Positions 17,128 to 26,506 of a stretch of DNA of 64,000 nt are shown in pieces. Under the pieces are notes generated by a model. The model saw only the letters and a program-made list of their open reading frames with translations. It made no database searches and was not told the origin of the DNA. Position 1 is the stretch's first letter. The number at the start of each line of letters is the position of its first letter. Both the position numbers and the translations under genes were made by a program. Source of the DNA: Poriferisodalis sp965226645 (GTDB lineage: Bacteria; Actinomycetota; Acidimicrobiia; Acidimicrobiales; Poriferisodalaceae); NCBI GenBank assembly GCA_965226645.1, contig CBDDDL010000004.1, positions 682,001 to 746,000 of the forward strand, given 5' to 3'.

Positions 17128-19242
17128 ATGACACAGGACGGCCCCAGCCAGATCAGCGAGTCAGTGCGCATGGAGCGCCGCGACGACGTGGCACTCATCA
17201 TCGTGAACAATCCGCCGGTCAACGCTCTGAGCTACCACGTGCGCCAGGGCCTCATCGACGGCATAGCCGCTGCCGAGGCCAGCGACGCTTCAGCCATCGT
17301 GCTCATCTGCGATGGGCGCACGTTCATCGCCGGCGCGGACATCACCGAGTTCTCCCAGCCGCCCAAGCCGCCAGCACTCGTGCCCGGCCAAGAAGCCATG
17401 GAGAATTGCAGCAAGCCGGTCGTGGCTGCCATCCATGGCACCGCACTCGGCGGCGGGCTCGAAGTTGCGCTTTGCGCGCACTTCCGGGTGGCGGTCAGCT
17501 CGGCCCAGTTCGGCCTGCCCGAGGTGAAGCTGGGCTTGCTGCCCGGGGGCGGCGGCACACAGCGCCTGCCTCGCATCACCGGTCCGCAGCGAGCGCTCGA
17601 GATGATGGTCAGTGGCGACCCCATCGGCGCTGCCGAGGCGCTCGCGTGCGGGCTGATCAGCGAGATCGTGGGCGACTCACTGGCCGATCTCGAAGCCGGT
17701 GCCGTGGCATTCGCTCGGCGAGCCGCCGAAGAGAACATGCCCCGGCCACGCATCCGTGACCGCAACGAACGCCTTGAAGGCTTCGGCGCCGAGCAGTTCG
17801 CTGCGTTCCGGGCCTCGATCGCCCGCAGGACACGCGGCTTCGAAGCACCCGACAGGATCATCCGCTGCGTCGAAGCAGCGGTCTCCACGGCTGCCACTGG
17901 TGATTTCGAGGCCGGCCTGGCGGCCGAGCAGCGCATCTTCGGCGAGCTCATGGGCAGCTCGCAGGCCAACGCCCAGCAGTGCTACTTCTTCGCGGAGCGT
18001 GCGGCCCAGAAGGTGCCCGACGTGCCGCGTGACACTCCACAGGTCGACATCGCCCGTGTCGGCATTCTCGGGGCGGGGACGATGGGCGGCGGCATCGCCA
18101 TGAACTTCGCCAACATCGGCATCCCGGTCACCCTCGTCGAACGCGACGAAGCGAGCCTCGAGCGTGGTCTCGCCGTAGTCCGACGCAACTACGAGCGGAC
18201 GGCGGCCCGCGGCGGCATCTCCTCCGACGACGTGCAGACCCGCATGGGCCTCCTCCAGGGTTCCACCGACATGGGCGATTTCGCCGACTGCGACCTCATG
18301 ATCGAGGCCGTGTTCGAGAACATGGCGCTCAAGAAGGACGTCTTCGCCCAACTCGACGGCATCTGCAAGCCCGGGGCTGTACTGGCCAGCAACACGTCGG
18401 CGCTCAACGTCAACGAGATTGCCTCGGCCACGTCGCGTCCCGAAGACGTCATCGGCATGCACTTCTTCTCCCCCGCGAACGTCATGCGGATGCTCGAAGT
18501 CGTGCGCGGCGATGTCACCTCGAAATCGGCGATCGCCACTGCCATGTCGATCGGCAAGCGCATTGGAAAGACGCCAGTGCTGTGCGGCGTGTGCCATGGC
18601 TTCATCGGCAACCGCATGCTGTTCATGCGCGGCATCGAAGCCGAGAAGATGCTGCTGGAGGGCGCCACACCGGCCCAGATCGACAAGGTTGTGTTCGACT
18701 TCGGCTTCCCGATGGGGCCGTTCGCCATGAGCGACCTTGCCGGGCTCGATGTGGGCTGGAACGAGGCCACTTCGTCGAGCTCGACCGTGCGCGAGATGCT
18801 GTGCGAATCGGGCCGCCGCGGCCAGAAGAACGGCCGGGGCTATTACATCTACGACCCCGATACCCGGGCATCGACGCCGGATCCCGAGGTCGAGCAGATG
18901 ATCCGGGATTTCGCCTCTGACCGGGGAGCGACGCTGCGTGAGGTCACCGACCAGGAGATCCTCGAACGCTGCTTGTACCCGATGGTCAATGAGGGCGCCA
19001 AGATCCTCGACGAGGGCATCGCCCTGCGGGGTAGCGACGTCGACGTCACCTGGATCAACGGCTACGGCTGGCCGATGTACACCGGCGGTCCGATGTACTG
19101 GGCGGACGAGATCGGATTGAGTGAGGTGCTGAATCGCGTGCGCCACTACAACGAGTCACTCGGCGGGAACCACTGGACGCCGAGCCCGCTGCTCGAGCGC
19201 CTCGCAGCCGACGGCGGCTCGCTGGCCCGCCACGAGAGCTGA
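17128..19242 (+). CDS. bifunctional enoyl-CoA hydratase / 3-hydroxyacyl-CoA dehydrogenase
   Basis: A 704-residue FadB/FadJ-like protein that catalyses hydration of enoyl-CoA and NAD-dependent oxidation of the 3-hydroxyacyl-CoA in beta-oxidation. Residues 1 to about 280 form the crotonase domain (GADITEFSQPP, GTALGGGLEVAL and LPEVKLGLLPG, with both catalytic Glu). The NAD domain starts near 305 with GILGAGTMGGGIA, and the C-terminal dehydrogenase part has GMHFFSPANVM with the catalytic His. Acetyl-CoA C-acyltransferase is not encoded nearby. A 2-oxoglutarate dioxygenase gene starts 5 nt after the stop, so the two are co-transcribed. Confidence 0.92.
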   Translation: MTQDGPSQISESVRMERRDDVALIIVNNPPVNALSYHVRQGLIDGIAAAEASDASAIVLICDGRTFIAGADITEFSQPPKPPALVPGQEAMENCSKPVVAAIHGTALGGGLEVALCAHFRVAVSSAQFGLPEVKLGLLPGGGGTQRLPRITGPQRALEMMVSGDPIGAAEALACGLISEIVGDSLADLEAGAVAFARRAAEENMPRPRIRDRNERLEGFGAEQFAAFRASIARRTRGFEAPDRIIRCVEAAVSTAATGDFEAGLAAEQRIFGELMGSSQANAQQCYFFAERAAQKVPDVPRDTPQVDIARVGILGAGTMGGGIAMNFANIGIPVTLVERDEASLERGLAVVRRNYERTAARGGISSDDVQTRMGLLQGSTDMGDFADCDLMIEAVFENMALKKDVFAQLDGICKPGAVLASNTSALNVNEIASATSRPEDVIGMHFFSPANVMRMLEVVRGDVTSKSAIATAMSIGKRIGKTPVLCGVCHGFIGNRMLFMRGIEAEKMLLEGATPAQIDKVVFDFGFPMGPFAMSDLAGLDVGWNEATSSSSTVREMLCESGRRGQKNGRGYYIYDPDTRASTPDPEVEQMIRDFASDRGATLREVTDQEILERCLYPMVNEGAKILDEGIALRGSDVDVTWINGYGWPMYTGGPMYWADEIGLSEVLNRVRHYNESLGGNHWTPSPLLERLAADGGSLARHES

Positions 19243-19246
19243 ACCG

Positions 19247-20104
19247 ATGCTGGCGTTCGAGTCGATCCATCCAGACTTCGGCGCCAGGGTCACCGGCATC
19301 GATCTGACGTCGACACTTGGCGACGAGGCGGTGGCCGAACTGCGCTCGGCTATCGACACGCACTCGCTCCTGCATTTCCCAGAACAGGAGATGACCGACG
19401 AGACGCAACTCGCGCTCACCCGCTGCCTCGGCGAGCCCGAGCCGAACCATGTCCTTTTCGGCAAGACCGGCAAGATCGAATTCTTCGGCACGATCGGCAA
19501 CGTGATCGATGCAGACAAGAAGCGAGACGAGTCAGATCCGCTGACCCGCAATCAAAAGGGCAACAACCTCTGGCACTCGGATTCATCGTTCCGGCTTGTG
19601 CCGTCCTATGTCTCGATACTGCATGCATACGAGGTGCCCGGCGAGGGAGGCGAGACGGAGTACGTCAGCCAGCGCGCTGCGTACGGCCGTCTCGATCCGT
19701 CACGTCAAGCTGAAATCGACGAACTCCAGGTACTGCACGACTATGTCTTCAGCCGAACTCAAGTCGCCCCGGTCGACCCCAATCACGCCGCGTCGCTGCC
19801 GCCAATCCCCCAGCAGCTCGTGCGCACCAACCCGGGCAACGGCGCAAAGAACTACTACGTCGGCTCACACGCCCGATCCATCGTCGGATGGTCGGGGATC
19901 GACAGCCGTCGACTGATTGACGAACTGAACGAGGGTGCGACGCGACCCGACGACGTGTATTCGCACCGGTGGAGCGCTGGCGACACGGTGATCTACGACA
20001 ACCGCTGCATGCTGCACCGAGGTGCCGGCTACGACGCCGACCGCTGGCGCCGCTTAATGCGCCAGACCCGGGTGCAGGGCGTAGGACCGACGCTCGACGA
20101 GTGA
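19247..20104 (+). CDS. TauD/TfdA-family Fe(II)/2-oxoglutarate dioxygenase
   Basis: A 285-residue non-haem iron dioxygenase. Iron ligands are readable as His110 and Asp112 in LWHSDSSF and the distal His257 in CMLHRGAG, with an Arg-rich segment (266-272) for 2-oxoglutarate binding. Overall it resembles TfdA (2,4-D dioxygenase) more than taurine dioxygenase TauD, including the NLWHSDSSF context. Substrate unknown; likely an organic acid, sulfonate or aryloxyalkanoate. The ATG lies 4 nt after the stop of the fadB-like gene, so expression is coupled and a role in processing an unusual fatty or aryl acid is a fair guess. Confidence 0.87.
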   Translation: MLAFESIHPDFGARVTGIDLTSTLGDEAVAELRSAIDTHSLLHFPEQEMTDETQLALTRCLGEPEPNHVLFGKTGKIEFFGTIGNVIDADKKRDESDPLTRNQKGNNLWHSDSSFRLVPSYVSILHAYEVPGEGGETEYVSQRAAYGRLDPSRQAEIDELQVLHDYVFSRTQVAPVDPNHAASLPPIPQQLVRTNPGNGAKNYYVGSHARSIVGWSGIDSRRLIDELNEGATRPDDVYSHRWSAGDTVIYDNRCMLHRGAGYDADRWRRLMRQTRVQGVGPTLDE

Positions 20105-20114
20105 ATCTGGGCAA

Positions 20115-21257
20115 TCAGCCATTGGCGGCGGCGATGACGTCAGCGGGCACACCGGCAGCGGCCGCACCCCCACACACGCTCTGCCAGGCTTCGGCGGGCA
20201 GCGTGATGCCGTTGGCGGTGCGGTATTGCAGGCGCTCAAACTCGACGTCGCCCGGCAGCTTGACCGGCACTTCGGGGTCGATGGGGTCGGCATCGTAGAA
20301 CCAGTCGATGTAGTCAGCGGCAATGCCGTTGTAGCCGTCGTCGGTCTCGCCAGTCGCGGCGTCGACCTGAGCCGGGTCGACGTACACCGACAGCATCCCG
20401 TTGGCGAAGCGCACTCGGCGCGGTCCCGCTGTGCCCGTTCCGGTCAATGCGCCTGCCAGCAGCTCGCACATGACGGAAATGCCCGAGCCCTTGTGCTCGC
20501 CCATTGCTCGCAACGACCCGGGTCCGTCCACCGAATTGGGTCGCTTGCCCTCCTCGAAGGTGTACAGCACCCGCGGATCGCCAGTGATCTGGCCGTCACC
20601 CGACACAAGCGCATTCTCCGGCACTGCGGGCCCCCCGTGGAGGGCAACCATCGCCTTGCCTTCCGCCACGACCGAGGTAGCGAAGTCGTGAATCACGGGC
20701 CGGCGGCCGGCAACCGGCGCCCCGTACGCGCACGGGTTAGTGCCCATGCGTCTCGCCTTCGCACCGAACGGGGCGACGAGCCGACTGCCCGCCACATTCA
20801 CCAGGTGCATGGAGACGAGTCCCTCGGCAGCCGCCATCTCGGCGTACTCGCCGATTCGGCCGATGTGCCCGGCGTTGCGCAACCCGACGACTGCAGTGCC
20901 CAGTTCCTTGCACCGCTCGATGCCCATATGCACGGCTGCGGGGCCCACGGTCTGTCCCATGCCGTACTGACCGTCCACAAGCACCAGCGACCCCGAATCG
21001 ATCAGCACCTTGAGCTCCTGATCGGCGCGCTGCACGCCCGCTGCCAGCAGTTCCACGTAGAGACCCACGCGGATGACGCCATGGCTGTCATGACCCCGCA
21101 GGTTGGCGCCCACGAGGCTGCGGCCGATGCGTCCCGATTCGGCATCGGAACATCCGGCATGGCGAAAAATCTCGCTCACGAAGCTGATCAGTTGCTCGTG
21201 GTGGATCACGACATCTGCGTCAACGGTGCTACCGGGGGCACTTTGCGATTCGCTCAT
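20115..21257 (-). CDS. Ldh2-family malate/lactate/ureidoglycolate dehydrogenase
   Basis: A 380-residue NAD(P)-dependent dehydrogenase of the Ldh2/MDH2 family, which uses a fold unrelated to classical lactate dehydrogenase. Family segments: RGHDSHGVIR early on (catalytic His), NAGHIGRIGEYAEMAA, PFGAKARRMGTNPCAYG, and MGEHKGSGISVMCELLAGALTG. Likely substrates are 2-hydroxy acids such as malate, lactate or ureidoglycolate; not resolvable here. ATG 21257 is fixed by TACGCT 6 nt upstream. It is divergent from the FAD dehydrogenase gene with only 53 bp between start codons, and converges with the dioxygenase gene. Confidence 0.87.
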   Translation of the reverse strand: MSESQSAPGSTVDADVVIHHEQLISFVSEIFRHAGCSDAESGRIGRSLVGANLRGHDSHGVIRVGLYVELLAAGVQRADQELKVLIDSGSLVLVDGQYGMGQTVGPAAVHMGIERCKELGTAVVGLRNAGHIGRIGEYAEMAAAEGLVSMHLVNVAGSRLVAPFGAKARRMGTNPCAYGAPVAGRRPVIHDFATSVVAEGKAMVALHGGPAVPENALVSGDGQITGDPRVLYTFEEGKRPNSVDGPGSLRAMGEHKGSGISVMCELLAGALTGTGTAGPRRVRFANGMLSVYVDPAQVDAATGETDDGYNGIAADYIDWFYDADPIDPEVPVKLPGDVEFERLQYRTANGITLPAEAWQSVCGGAAAAGVPADVIAAANG

Positions 21258-21263
21258 CGCCGC

Positions 21264-21269
21264 AGCGTA
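21264..21269 (-). promoter_or_regulatory. -10 hexamer TACGCT for the Ldh2-type gene
   Basis: Minus-strand TACGCT separated from ATG 21257 by 6 nt; leaderless geometry. Confidence 0.55.
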
Positions 21270-21296
21270 GGTCGGGCACGCCGTCGGCTCCATCTC

Positions 21297-21302
21297 TAGG
21301 CT
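21297..21302 (+). promoter_or_regulatory. -10 hexamer TAGGCT for the FAD dehydrogenase gene
   Basis: TAGGCT ends 8 nt before GTG 21311. With the opposite-strand hexamer at 21264 it forms a back-to-back promoter in about 50 bp. Confidence 0.5.
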
Positions 21303-21310
21303 CGCTCGGC

Positions 21311-22849
21311 GTGACAGAGCCGGAACCGACGCCACCTCCTCGACACATCGGGCCGTATGACGTCATCGTGGTGGGTGCCGGCAATGCCGCCATGTGCGCG
21401 GCGCTGGCCGCGCGTGAGGGTGGCGCCAGAGTGCTGGTGCTCGAGCGGGCTCCCGAATCCGAAACGGGCGGCAACAGCCGCTTCACCGCGGGAGCCATCC
21501 GGTTTGCCTACGACGGCGTCGATGACCTCCGCGCCTTGATGCCGGATCTGACCGATGCCGAAGTCGCGATGACTGACTTTGGCACGTATTCCGAGGCCGA
21601 CTTCTATGCCGACATGGGGCGGATCACCGACTACCGGACCGATCCAGAGCTCGCCGACACGCTCGTCAGCCGCAGCAAGGAAACGCTGTTGTGGATGGCT
21701 GGCCACGGAGTGCGCTTCGCCCCGATCTGGGGACGCCAAGCATTCAAGGTGGACGGCCGCTTCAAGTTCTGGGGCGGCCTCACGGTCGAAACCGTCGGCG
21801 GCGGCGAGGGACTCGTGGAATCGCTGCGCGCCGCGCTGGCTCGCAATGGCATCGACCTGTGGCACGAAGCAGCTGGTCGTTCGCTGGTGACCGACGACGA
21901 CGGCGCAGTCCGGGGTGTGCGCGTGCGTCGGGCGGGACGTGCCGTCGACATCGAGTGCGACGCCGTCGTGCTGGCTGCCGGCGGCTTTCAGGCCAACGCA
22001 GAATGGCGCACCCGATATCTCGGGCCCGGCTGGGATCTTGCCAAGGTGCGCGGCACCCGCTTCAACACCGGCGACGGCATCGCCATGGCGCTCGACATCG
22101 GCGCCATGCCCTACGGCAACTGGAGCGGAGCGCACGCAGTTGCGTGGGAGTACAACGCGCCGGAATTCGGCGATCTCGCTGTGGGTGATTCCTTCCAGAA
22201 GCACAGCTACCCGTTCGGCATCGTCCTCAACCAGCGCGGTGAACGCTTCGTCGACGAAGGAGCCGACTTCCGCAACTACACCTACGCCCGCTACGGCCGC
22301 GAGATCCTGGCCCAGCCTGGGCACTCGGCCTGGCAGGTCTTCGACGCCAGCACTGACCACCTGCTGCGTGACGAGTACCGCATCCGACAGGTCACCAAAG
22401 TCGTCGCCGACAGCATCGAAGAGCTCTGCGCTCGCATGGAGGACGTGCACACCGAAGCGGCGCTGGACACCATCAAAGCCTTCAATGCCGCGGTGGACCG
22501 CAGCGTGGGGTTCAACCCGAACGTGCTCGACGGCCGTCGCACCACGGGCCTAGCGGTTGACAAGACCAACTGGGCGATGCCCGTGGAGAACCCGCCGTTT
22601 GCCGCCTACCGAGTGACCTGCGGGCTGACGTTCACGTTCGGCGGCCTGCGCATCGACGACACCGGCTGCGTGCTCGACACGGACCTGCGGCCGATCAGCG
22701 GTCTCTATGCCGCTGGCGAACTCGTCGGCGGTCTGTTCTATGGCAATTATCCGGGAGGCTCAGGCCTCAGCGCCGGGGCCGTTTTCGGACGCCAAGCCGG
22801 GACGTCTGCCGCAGCACACGCTCGTCGTCGAGACAGTGGCGAGCGGTAG
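21311..22849 (+). CDS. FAD-dependent tricarballylate dehydrogenase-like flavoprotein
   Basis: A 512-residue flavoprotein of the fumarate reductase/KSTD superfamily, closest by eye to tricarballylate dehydrogenase (TcuA). The FAD dinucleotide fold is VIVVGAGNAAMCAAL near residue 16, followed by GGNSRFTAGAIRFA; the C-terminal part has GLTFTFGGLRID and LYAAGELVGGLFYGNYPGGSGL. TcuA oxidises tricarballylate to cis-aconitate. The tcuB and tcuC partner genes are not here, so a related dicarboxylate or steroid substrate is possible. GTG 21311 is supported by TAGGCT upstream. Isocitrate dehydrogenase follows 12 nt later. Confidence 0.82.
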   Translation: MTEPEPTPPPRHIGPYDVIVVGAGNAAMCAALAAREGGARVLVLERAPESETGGNSRFTAGAIRFAYDGVDDLRALMPDLTDAEVAMTDFGTYSEADFYADMGRITDYRTDPELADTLVSRSKETLLWMAGHGVRFAPIWGRQAFKVDGRFKFWGGLTVETVGGGEGLVESLRAALARNGIDLWHEAAGRSLVTDDDGAVRGVRVRRAGRAVDIECDAVVLAAGGFQANAEWRTRYLGPGWDLAKVRGTRFNTGDGIAMALDIGAMPYGNWSGAHAVAWEYNAPEFGDLAVGDSFQKHSYPFGIVLNQRGERFVDEGADFRNYTYARYGREILAQPGHSAWQVFDASTDHLLRDEYRIRQVTKVVADSIEELCARMEDVHTEAALDTIKAFNAAVDRSVGFNPNVLDGRRTTGLAVDKTNWAMPVENPPFAAYRVTCGLTFTFGGLRIDDTGCVLDTDLRPISGLYAAGELVGGLFYGNYPGGSGLSAGAVFGRQAGTSAAAHARRRDSGER

Positions 22850-22852
22850 CGT
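22847..22852 (+). promoter_or_regulatory. -10 hexamer TAGCGT overlapping the upstream stop codon
   Basis: The first three bases of TAGCGT are the TAG stop of the flavoprotein gene. ATG 22862 follows after 9 nt, so isocitrate dehydrogenase can have its own leaderless promoter. Confidence 0.45.
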
Positions 22853-22861
22853 CGCAGCGCT

Positions 22862-25108
22862 ATGTCGAAGATCGTCTACACCCACACCGACGAGGCACCG
22901 GCGCTTGCCACCTACTCGCTGCTGCCGATTATCAAAACGTTCACCGAGGCCGCCGGTGTCGATGTCGAAACCCGTGACATCTCGCTCGCAGGACGCATCG
23001 TCGCCAATTTCTCCGACTGGCTCGACGAATCGCTTCGAAGCTCCGATGCCTTGGCCGAGCTCGGCGAGTGGGCTCTGGCGGCCGATGCCAACATCATCAA
23101 GCTGCCCAACATCTCGGCGTCTGTTCCGCAGATGAAGGCAGCCATCGTCGAGCTTCAGGCCAAGGGCTTCGGAGTGCCTGACTATCCGGACGATCCAGCC
23201 AACGACGACGAGCGCGCGATTCGCGAGCGCTACGACCGTGTGAAGGGCTCTGCAGTCAACCCGGTTCTGCGAGAAGGCAACTCTGACCGCCGGGCGCCAC
23301 GTGCAGTGAAGGACTACGCCCGCCAGTACCCACACTCGATGGGCGCATGGTCGTCCGACTCGGTGACCCACGTCGCGACCATGTCCGGAGGCGACTTTCG
23401 CTCCAATGAGCAGTCGGTCACGGTGGGCAGCGACGACACGCTGGACATTTGCCATGTCGCTGCTGACGGCAGCGTCCAGATGCTGCGCAAGGTTTCCGTG
23501 ACCGCGGGCGAGGTCGTCGACTCGACGTTCATGTCAGTGGCGGCGCTGCGGGAATTCCTCGATGTGCAGATCGCCGACGCCGAGGACTCCGGCGTTCTGT
23601 TCTCGCTGCATCTCAAGGCCACGATGATGAAGGTCTCGGACCCGATCATCTTTGGTCACGCCGTGCGCGCCTTCTTTGCGCCGGTGTTCGAACGGCACGG
23701 TGAAGTGCTCGATGCCGCCGGTGCCGATCCCAACGACGGCTGGGCGAACGTCCTCGAGGCGATCGCGGGCCTGCCGGCCGCACAGCGATCCGCCATAGAG
23801 GCCGACATTGAGGCGGTGTTGCGAGATCGGCCTTCGCTCGCGATGGCGGATTCTGACCGTGGCATCACCAACTTGCATGTGCCCAGCGATGTGATCGTGG
23901 ACGCCTCCATGCCCGCCATGATCCGCTCGTCGGGTCAGATGTGGAATTCGCAGGGGGCGCTAGCGGACACCAAGGCCGTCATCCCCGACTCGAGCTATGC
24001 CGGCGTATTTCAGGCCGTGATCGACGACTGCCGAGCGAACGGCGCATTCGATCCCACAACGATGGGCTCAGTGCCCAACGTCGGATTGATGGCGCAGAAG
24101 GCCGAGGAATACGGCAGCCACGACAAGACCTTTGAGGTCACGGCATCTGGCGAAATGCGCGTGGCTTCCAGCGCGGGCGACGTCTTGATGAGCCACGCCG
24201 TCGCCCAGGGCGATATCTGGCGGATGTGCACGACCAAGGACGCGCCGATCAGCAACTGGGTGGATCTCGCAGTGCAGCGCGGCGAGGCAACCGGAGCAGT
24301 CGTCGTGTTCTGGCTCGACGCCGACCGCCCACATGACGCCGAGATCATCCGCAAGGTCGACGCACGGCTGACCACGTTGCGTGCCGAAGGACGGGCCGTC
24401 GACGAACTGGGAATCCGGGTTATGGCTCCCACCGAGGCCTGCCGTTTTACTCTCGAGCGCATTCGTCACGGCTCCGACACCATCTCGGTGACAGGCAATG
24501 TGCTGCGCGACTACAACACCGACCTGTTCCCGATCCTGGAGCTGGGGACCTCGGCAAAGATGCTCTCGGTCGTTCCGCTGATGGCCGGTGGCGGGCTATT
24601 CGAAACCGGAGCCGGTGGCTCTGCCCCGAAGCACGTACAACAGTTTGAGGCCGAAAACCACCTTCGGTGGGACAGCCTCGGAGAGTTCCTGGCGCTTGCC
24701 GTCTCGCTTGAGCACCTGGCGCGGGTCTCCGGCAACGCGGCTGCTGCGCTGCTTGCGGACACCCTCGATGCCGCCAACGGCACGTGGCTGGCGGAAGGGC
24801 GAGCCCCCAGCCGCAAGGTGAACGAACCCGACAACCGCGCGAGCCATTTCCATCTGGCAAAGCATTGGGCCGCCGAGATCGCCCGCCAAGACACCGACCC
24901 TGCTCTCGCCGAGCGTTTCGCATCGCTCGCAACGACGCTCGCCGACAACGAAGAAGCGGTCATCGCCGAGCTCATCGAGTGTCAGGGCATGCCGATGGAC
25001 ATCGGCGGCTATTACCTGCCGGATCCGGCGCTGGCCGAACCCGCCATGCGGCCCAGCGCAACGTTCAACCGAATTCTGGACGACTTCCGAGCAGCGACGG
25101 TGGCCTGA
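22862..25108 (+). CDS. icd: NADP-dependent isocitrate dehydrogenase, monomeric type
   Basis: A 748-residue monomeric isocitrate dehydrogenase, oxidatively decarboxylating isocitrate to 2-oxoglutarate with NADP in the TCA cycle. Size and sequence match the monomeric class (about 740 residues) rather than the dimeric enzyme: the start SKIVYTHTDEAPALATYSLL, KLPNISASVPQMKAAI, NPVLREGNSDRRAP binding isocitrate, and GTSAKMLSVVPLMAGGGLFETG. It is cytoplasmic. A TAGCGT hexamer covering the previous stop codon suggests independent transcription. Its product, 2-oxoglutarate, is the cosubstrate of the dioxygenase encoded at 19247, though this may be coincidence. Confidence 0.95.
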   Translation: MSKIVYTHTDEAPALATYSLLPIIKTFTEAAGVDVETRDISLAGRIVANFSDWLDESLRSSDALAELGEWALAADANIIKLPNISASVPQMKAAIVELQAKGFGVPDYPDDPANDDERAIRERYDRVKGSAVNPVLREGNSDRRAPRAVKDYARQYPHSMGAWSSDSVTHVATMSGGDFRSNEQSVTVGSDDTLDICHVAADGSVQMLRKVSVTAGEVVDSTFMSVAALREFLDVQIADAEDSGVLFSLHLKATMMKVSDPIIFGHAVRAFFAPVFERHGEVLDAAGADPNDGWANVLEAIAGLPAAQRSAIEADIEAVLRDRPSLAMADSDRGITNLHVPSDVIVDASMPAMIRSSGQMWNSQGALADTKAVIPDSSYAGVFQAVIDDCRANGAFDPTTMGSVPNVGLMAQKAEEYGSHDKTFEVTASGEMRVASSAGDVLMSHAVAQGDIWRMCTTKDAPISNWVDLAVQRGEATGAVVVFWLDADRPHDAEIIRKVDARLTTLRAEGRAVDELGIRVMAPTEACRFTLERIRHGSDTISVTGNVLRDYNTDLFPILELGTSAKMLSVVPLMAGGGLFETGAGGSAPKHVQQFEAENHLRWDSLGEFLALAVSLEHLARVSGNAAAALLADTLDAANGTWLAEGRAPSRKVNEPDNRASHFHLAKHWAAEIARQDTDPALAERFASLATTLADNEEAVIAELIECQGMPMDIGGYYLPDPALAEPAMRPSATFNRILDDFRAATVA

Positions 25109-25174
25109 CACAGCCTGGAGTACGACGAGCGAAGACTCCACCGCGCGTGTCGACCTCGGCGACGCGCCCCAACC
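25109..25174. terminator. possible bidirectional terminator between icd and argG
   Basis: In the 66-bp convergent gap, GCGCGT (25143-25148) can pair with ACGCGC (25162-25167) across a 13-nt loop, and GGAGT with ACTCC lies just before it. No T-tract, so only a weak call. Confidence 0.3.
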
Positions 25175-26506
25175 TCAGGCGTCGAGCTCGGCGAGGCCGC
25201 CTTCACCCAGACGACCCGACTCGCGATAGCCGGCCAGCTTGGCTCGGCTGTCCGCGATGTCGAGATTCGACATGGTCAGTTGGCCGATGCGATCCGCTGG
25301 CCCGAATGCCGCGTCTTCGACGCGCTCCATCGAGAGCCGGTCGGGTTCATAGGTCAGCGCGGGCCCAGTGGTATCGAGCACCGAGTAGTCGTCGCCGCGG
25401 CGCAGCCGCAGCGTGACCTCGCCGGTCACCCCCGAGCCCACCCATCGCAACAGCGAATCACGCAGCATGAGCGCCTGCGGATCGAACCAGCGTCCCTCGT
25501 ACAGCAGCCGTCCCAGTCGACGCCCCATCGTGCGGTAGTTCTCTAACGTGGCTTCGTTGTGAATCGCCGACAGCAGGCGCTCATACGCGATGTACAACAG
25601 CGCCATGCCCGGGCCCTCATAGATGCCGCGCGACTTGGCTTCGATCACACGGTTCTCGATCTGATCGCTCATCCCGAGGCCGTGGCGCCCCCCAACAGCG
25701 TTGGCCTCGAGCACCAGAGCAACGTGGTCGCTGCCCTCAGCGCCCCCAGCAGCGAAGGTCCGCCCGCCGATCGCCGCCGGCCAGCCGGCCTCGAACCGGA
25801 CGGTCACTTCTTCAGGCTCGATGACCACCGCAGGGTCCCAGTGCGCGACACCCATGATCGGCGAGACGATCTCCATCGAGGTCGCCAGGTCCTCTAGGCG
25901 CTTCGCCTCATGGGTGGCGCCCCAGATGTTGGCATCGGTGGAGTAGGCCTTCTCGGTGGGATCCCGGTACGGCAGGCCGCGCGACACCAGGAACTCGCTC
26001 ATGCCCGCACGGCCTCCGAGCTCGTCCACGAACGCCGAGTCCAGCCACGGTTTATAGATGCGCAGCCCGGCATTGACGAGCAGGCCGTAGCGGTAGAAGC
26101 GCTCGATGTCATTGCCCTTGTACGTCGAGCCATCGCCCCAGATATCCACGCCGTCTTCGGCCATGGCAGCCACCAACATGGTGCCGGTCACCGCGCGCCC
26201 CAACGGTGTCGTGTTGAAATACGTGCGGCCCGCGGTCGAGATATGGAATGCGCCGCACTGCAGCGCCATGAGACCCTCTCGAACGAGCTCGGCTCTGCAG
26301 TCCACCAAGCGCGCCGCATGCGCGCCGTGGTCGAGCGCCCGCTGCGGCACGCCCGACAGGTCTGGCTCGTCGTATTGGCCGAGGTCGGCCGTGTAGGCGC
26401 ACACGAGCGCGCCGCGTTCGGTCATCCAAGCCACTGCAGCGGAAGTGTCGAGCCCTCCGGAAAAGGCGATGCCCACCCGCTCCCCTTCCGGCAGCTCTGC
26501 AAGCAC
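25175..26506 (-). CDS. argG: argininosuccinate synthase
   Basis: A 443-residue argininosuccinate synthase of the longer E. coli-like class, joining citrulline and aspartate with ATP in arginine synthesis. AFSGGLDTSAA is the pyrophosphate loop near the N terminus; IWGDGSTYKGNDIERFYRYG and RHGLGMSDQIENRVIEAKSR are class-specific. GTG 26506 gives the family length (E. coli 447). The frame stays open upstream through the inverted-repeat element at 26535, so longer starts within that element are possible, e.g. a GTG inside it. No other arg biosynthesis gene is adjacent except a possible ArgE-like peptidase, divergent at 26904. Confidence 0.92.
   Translation of the reverse strand: MLAELPEGERVGIAFSGGLDTSAAVAWMTERGALVCAYTADLGQYDEPDLSGVPQRALDHGAHAARLVDCRAELVREGLMALQCGAFHISTAGRTYFNTTPLGRAVTGTMLVAAMAEDGVDIWGDGSTYKGNDIERFYRYGLLVNAGLRIYKPWLDSAFVDELGGRAGMSEFLVSRGLPYRDPTEKAYSTDANIWGATHEAKRLEDLATSMEIVSPIMGVAHWDPAVVIEPEEVTVRFEAGWPAAIGGRTFAAGGAEGSDHVALVLEANAVGGRHGLGMSDQIENRVIEAKSRGIYEGPGMALLYIAYERLLSAIHNEATLENYRTMGRRLGRLLYEGRWFDPQALMLRDSLLRWVGSGVTGEVTLRLRRGDDYSVLDTTGPALTYEPDRLSMERVEDAAFGPADRIGQLTMSNLDIADSRAKLAGYRESGRLGEGGLAELDA

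Noticed and set aside
15327..20104. A phosphonate-degradation system (HD oxygenase plus 2-oxoglutarate dioxygenase, as in PhnYZ or TmpAB)
   Set aside because: The HD protein lacks the PhnZ substrate residues, the two genes are in different operons and there is no phosphonate transporter.
21311..25108. A complete tricarballylate utilisation operon
   Set aside because: No tcuB, tcuC or regulator gene is present; only the flavoprotein resembles TcuA.
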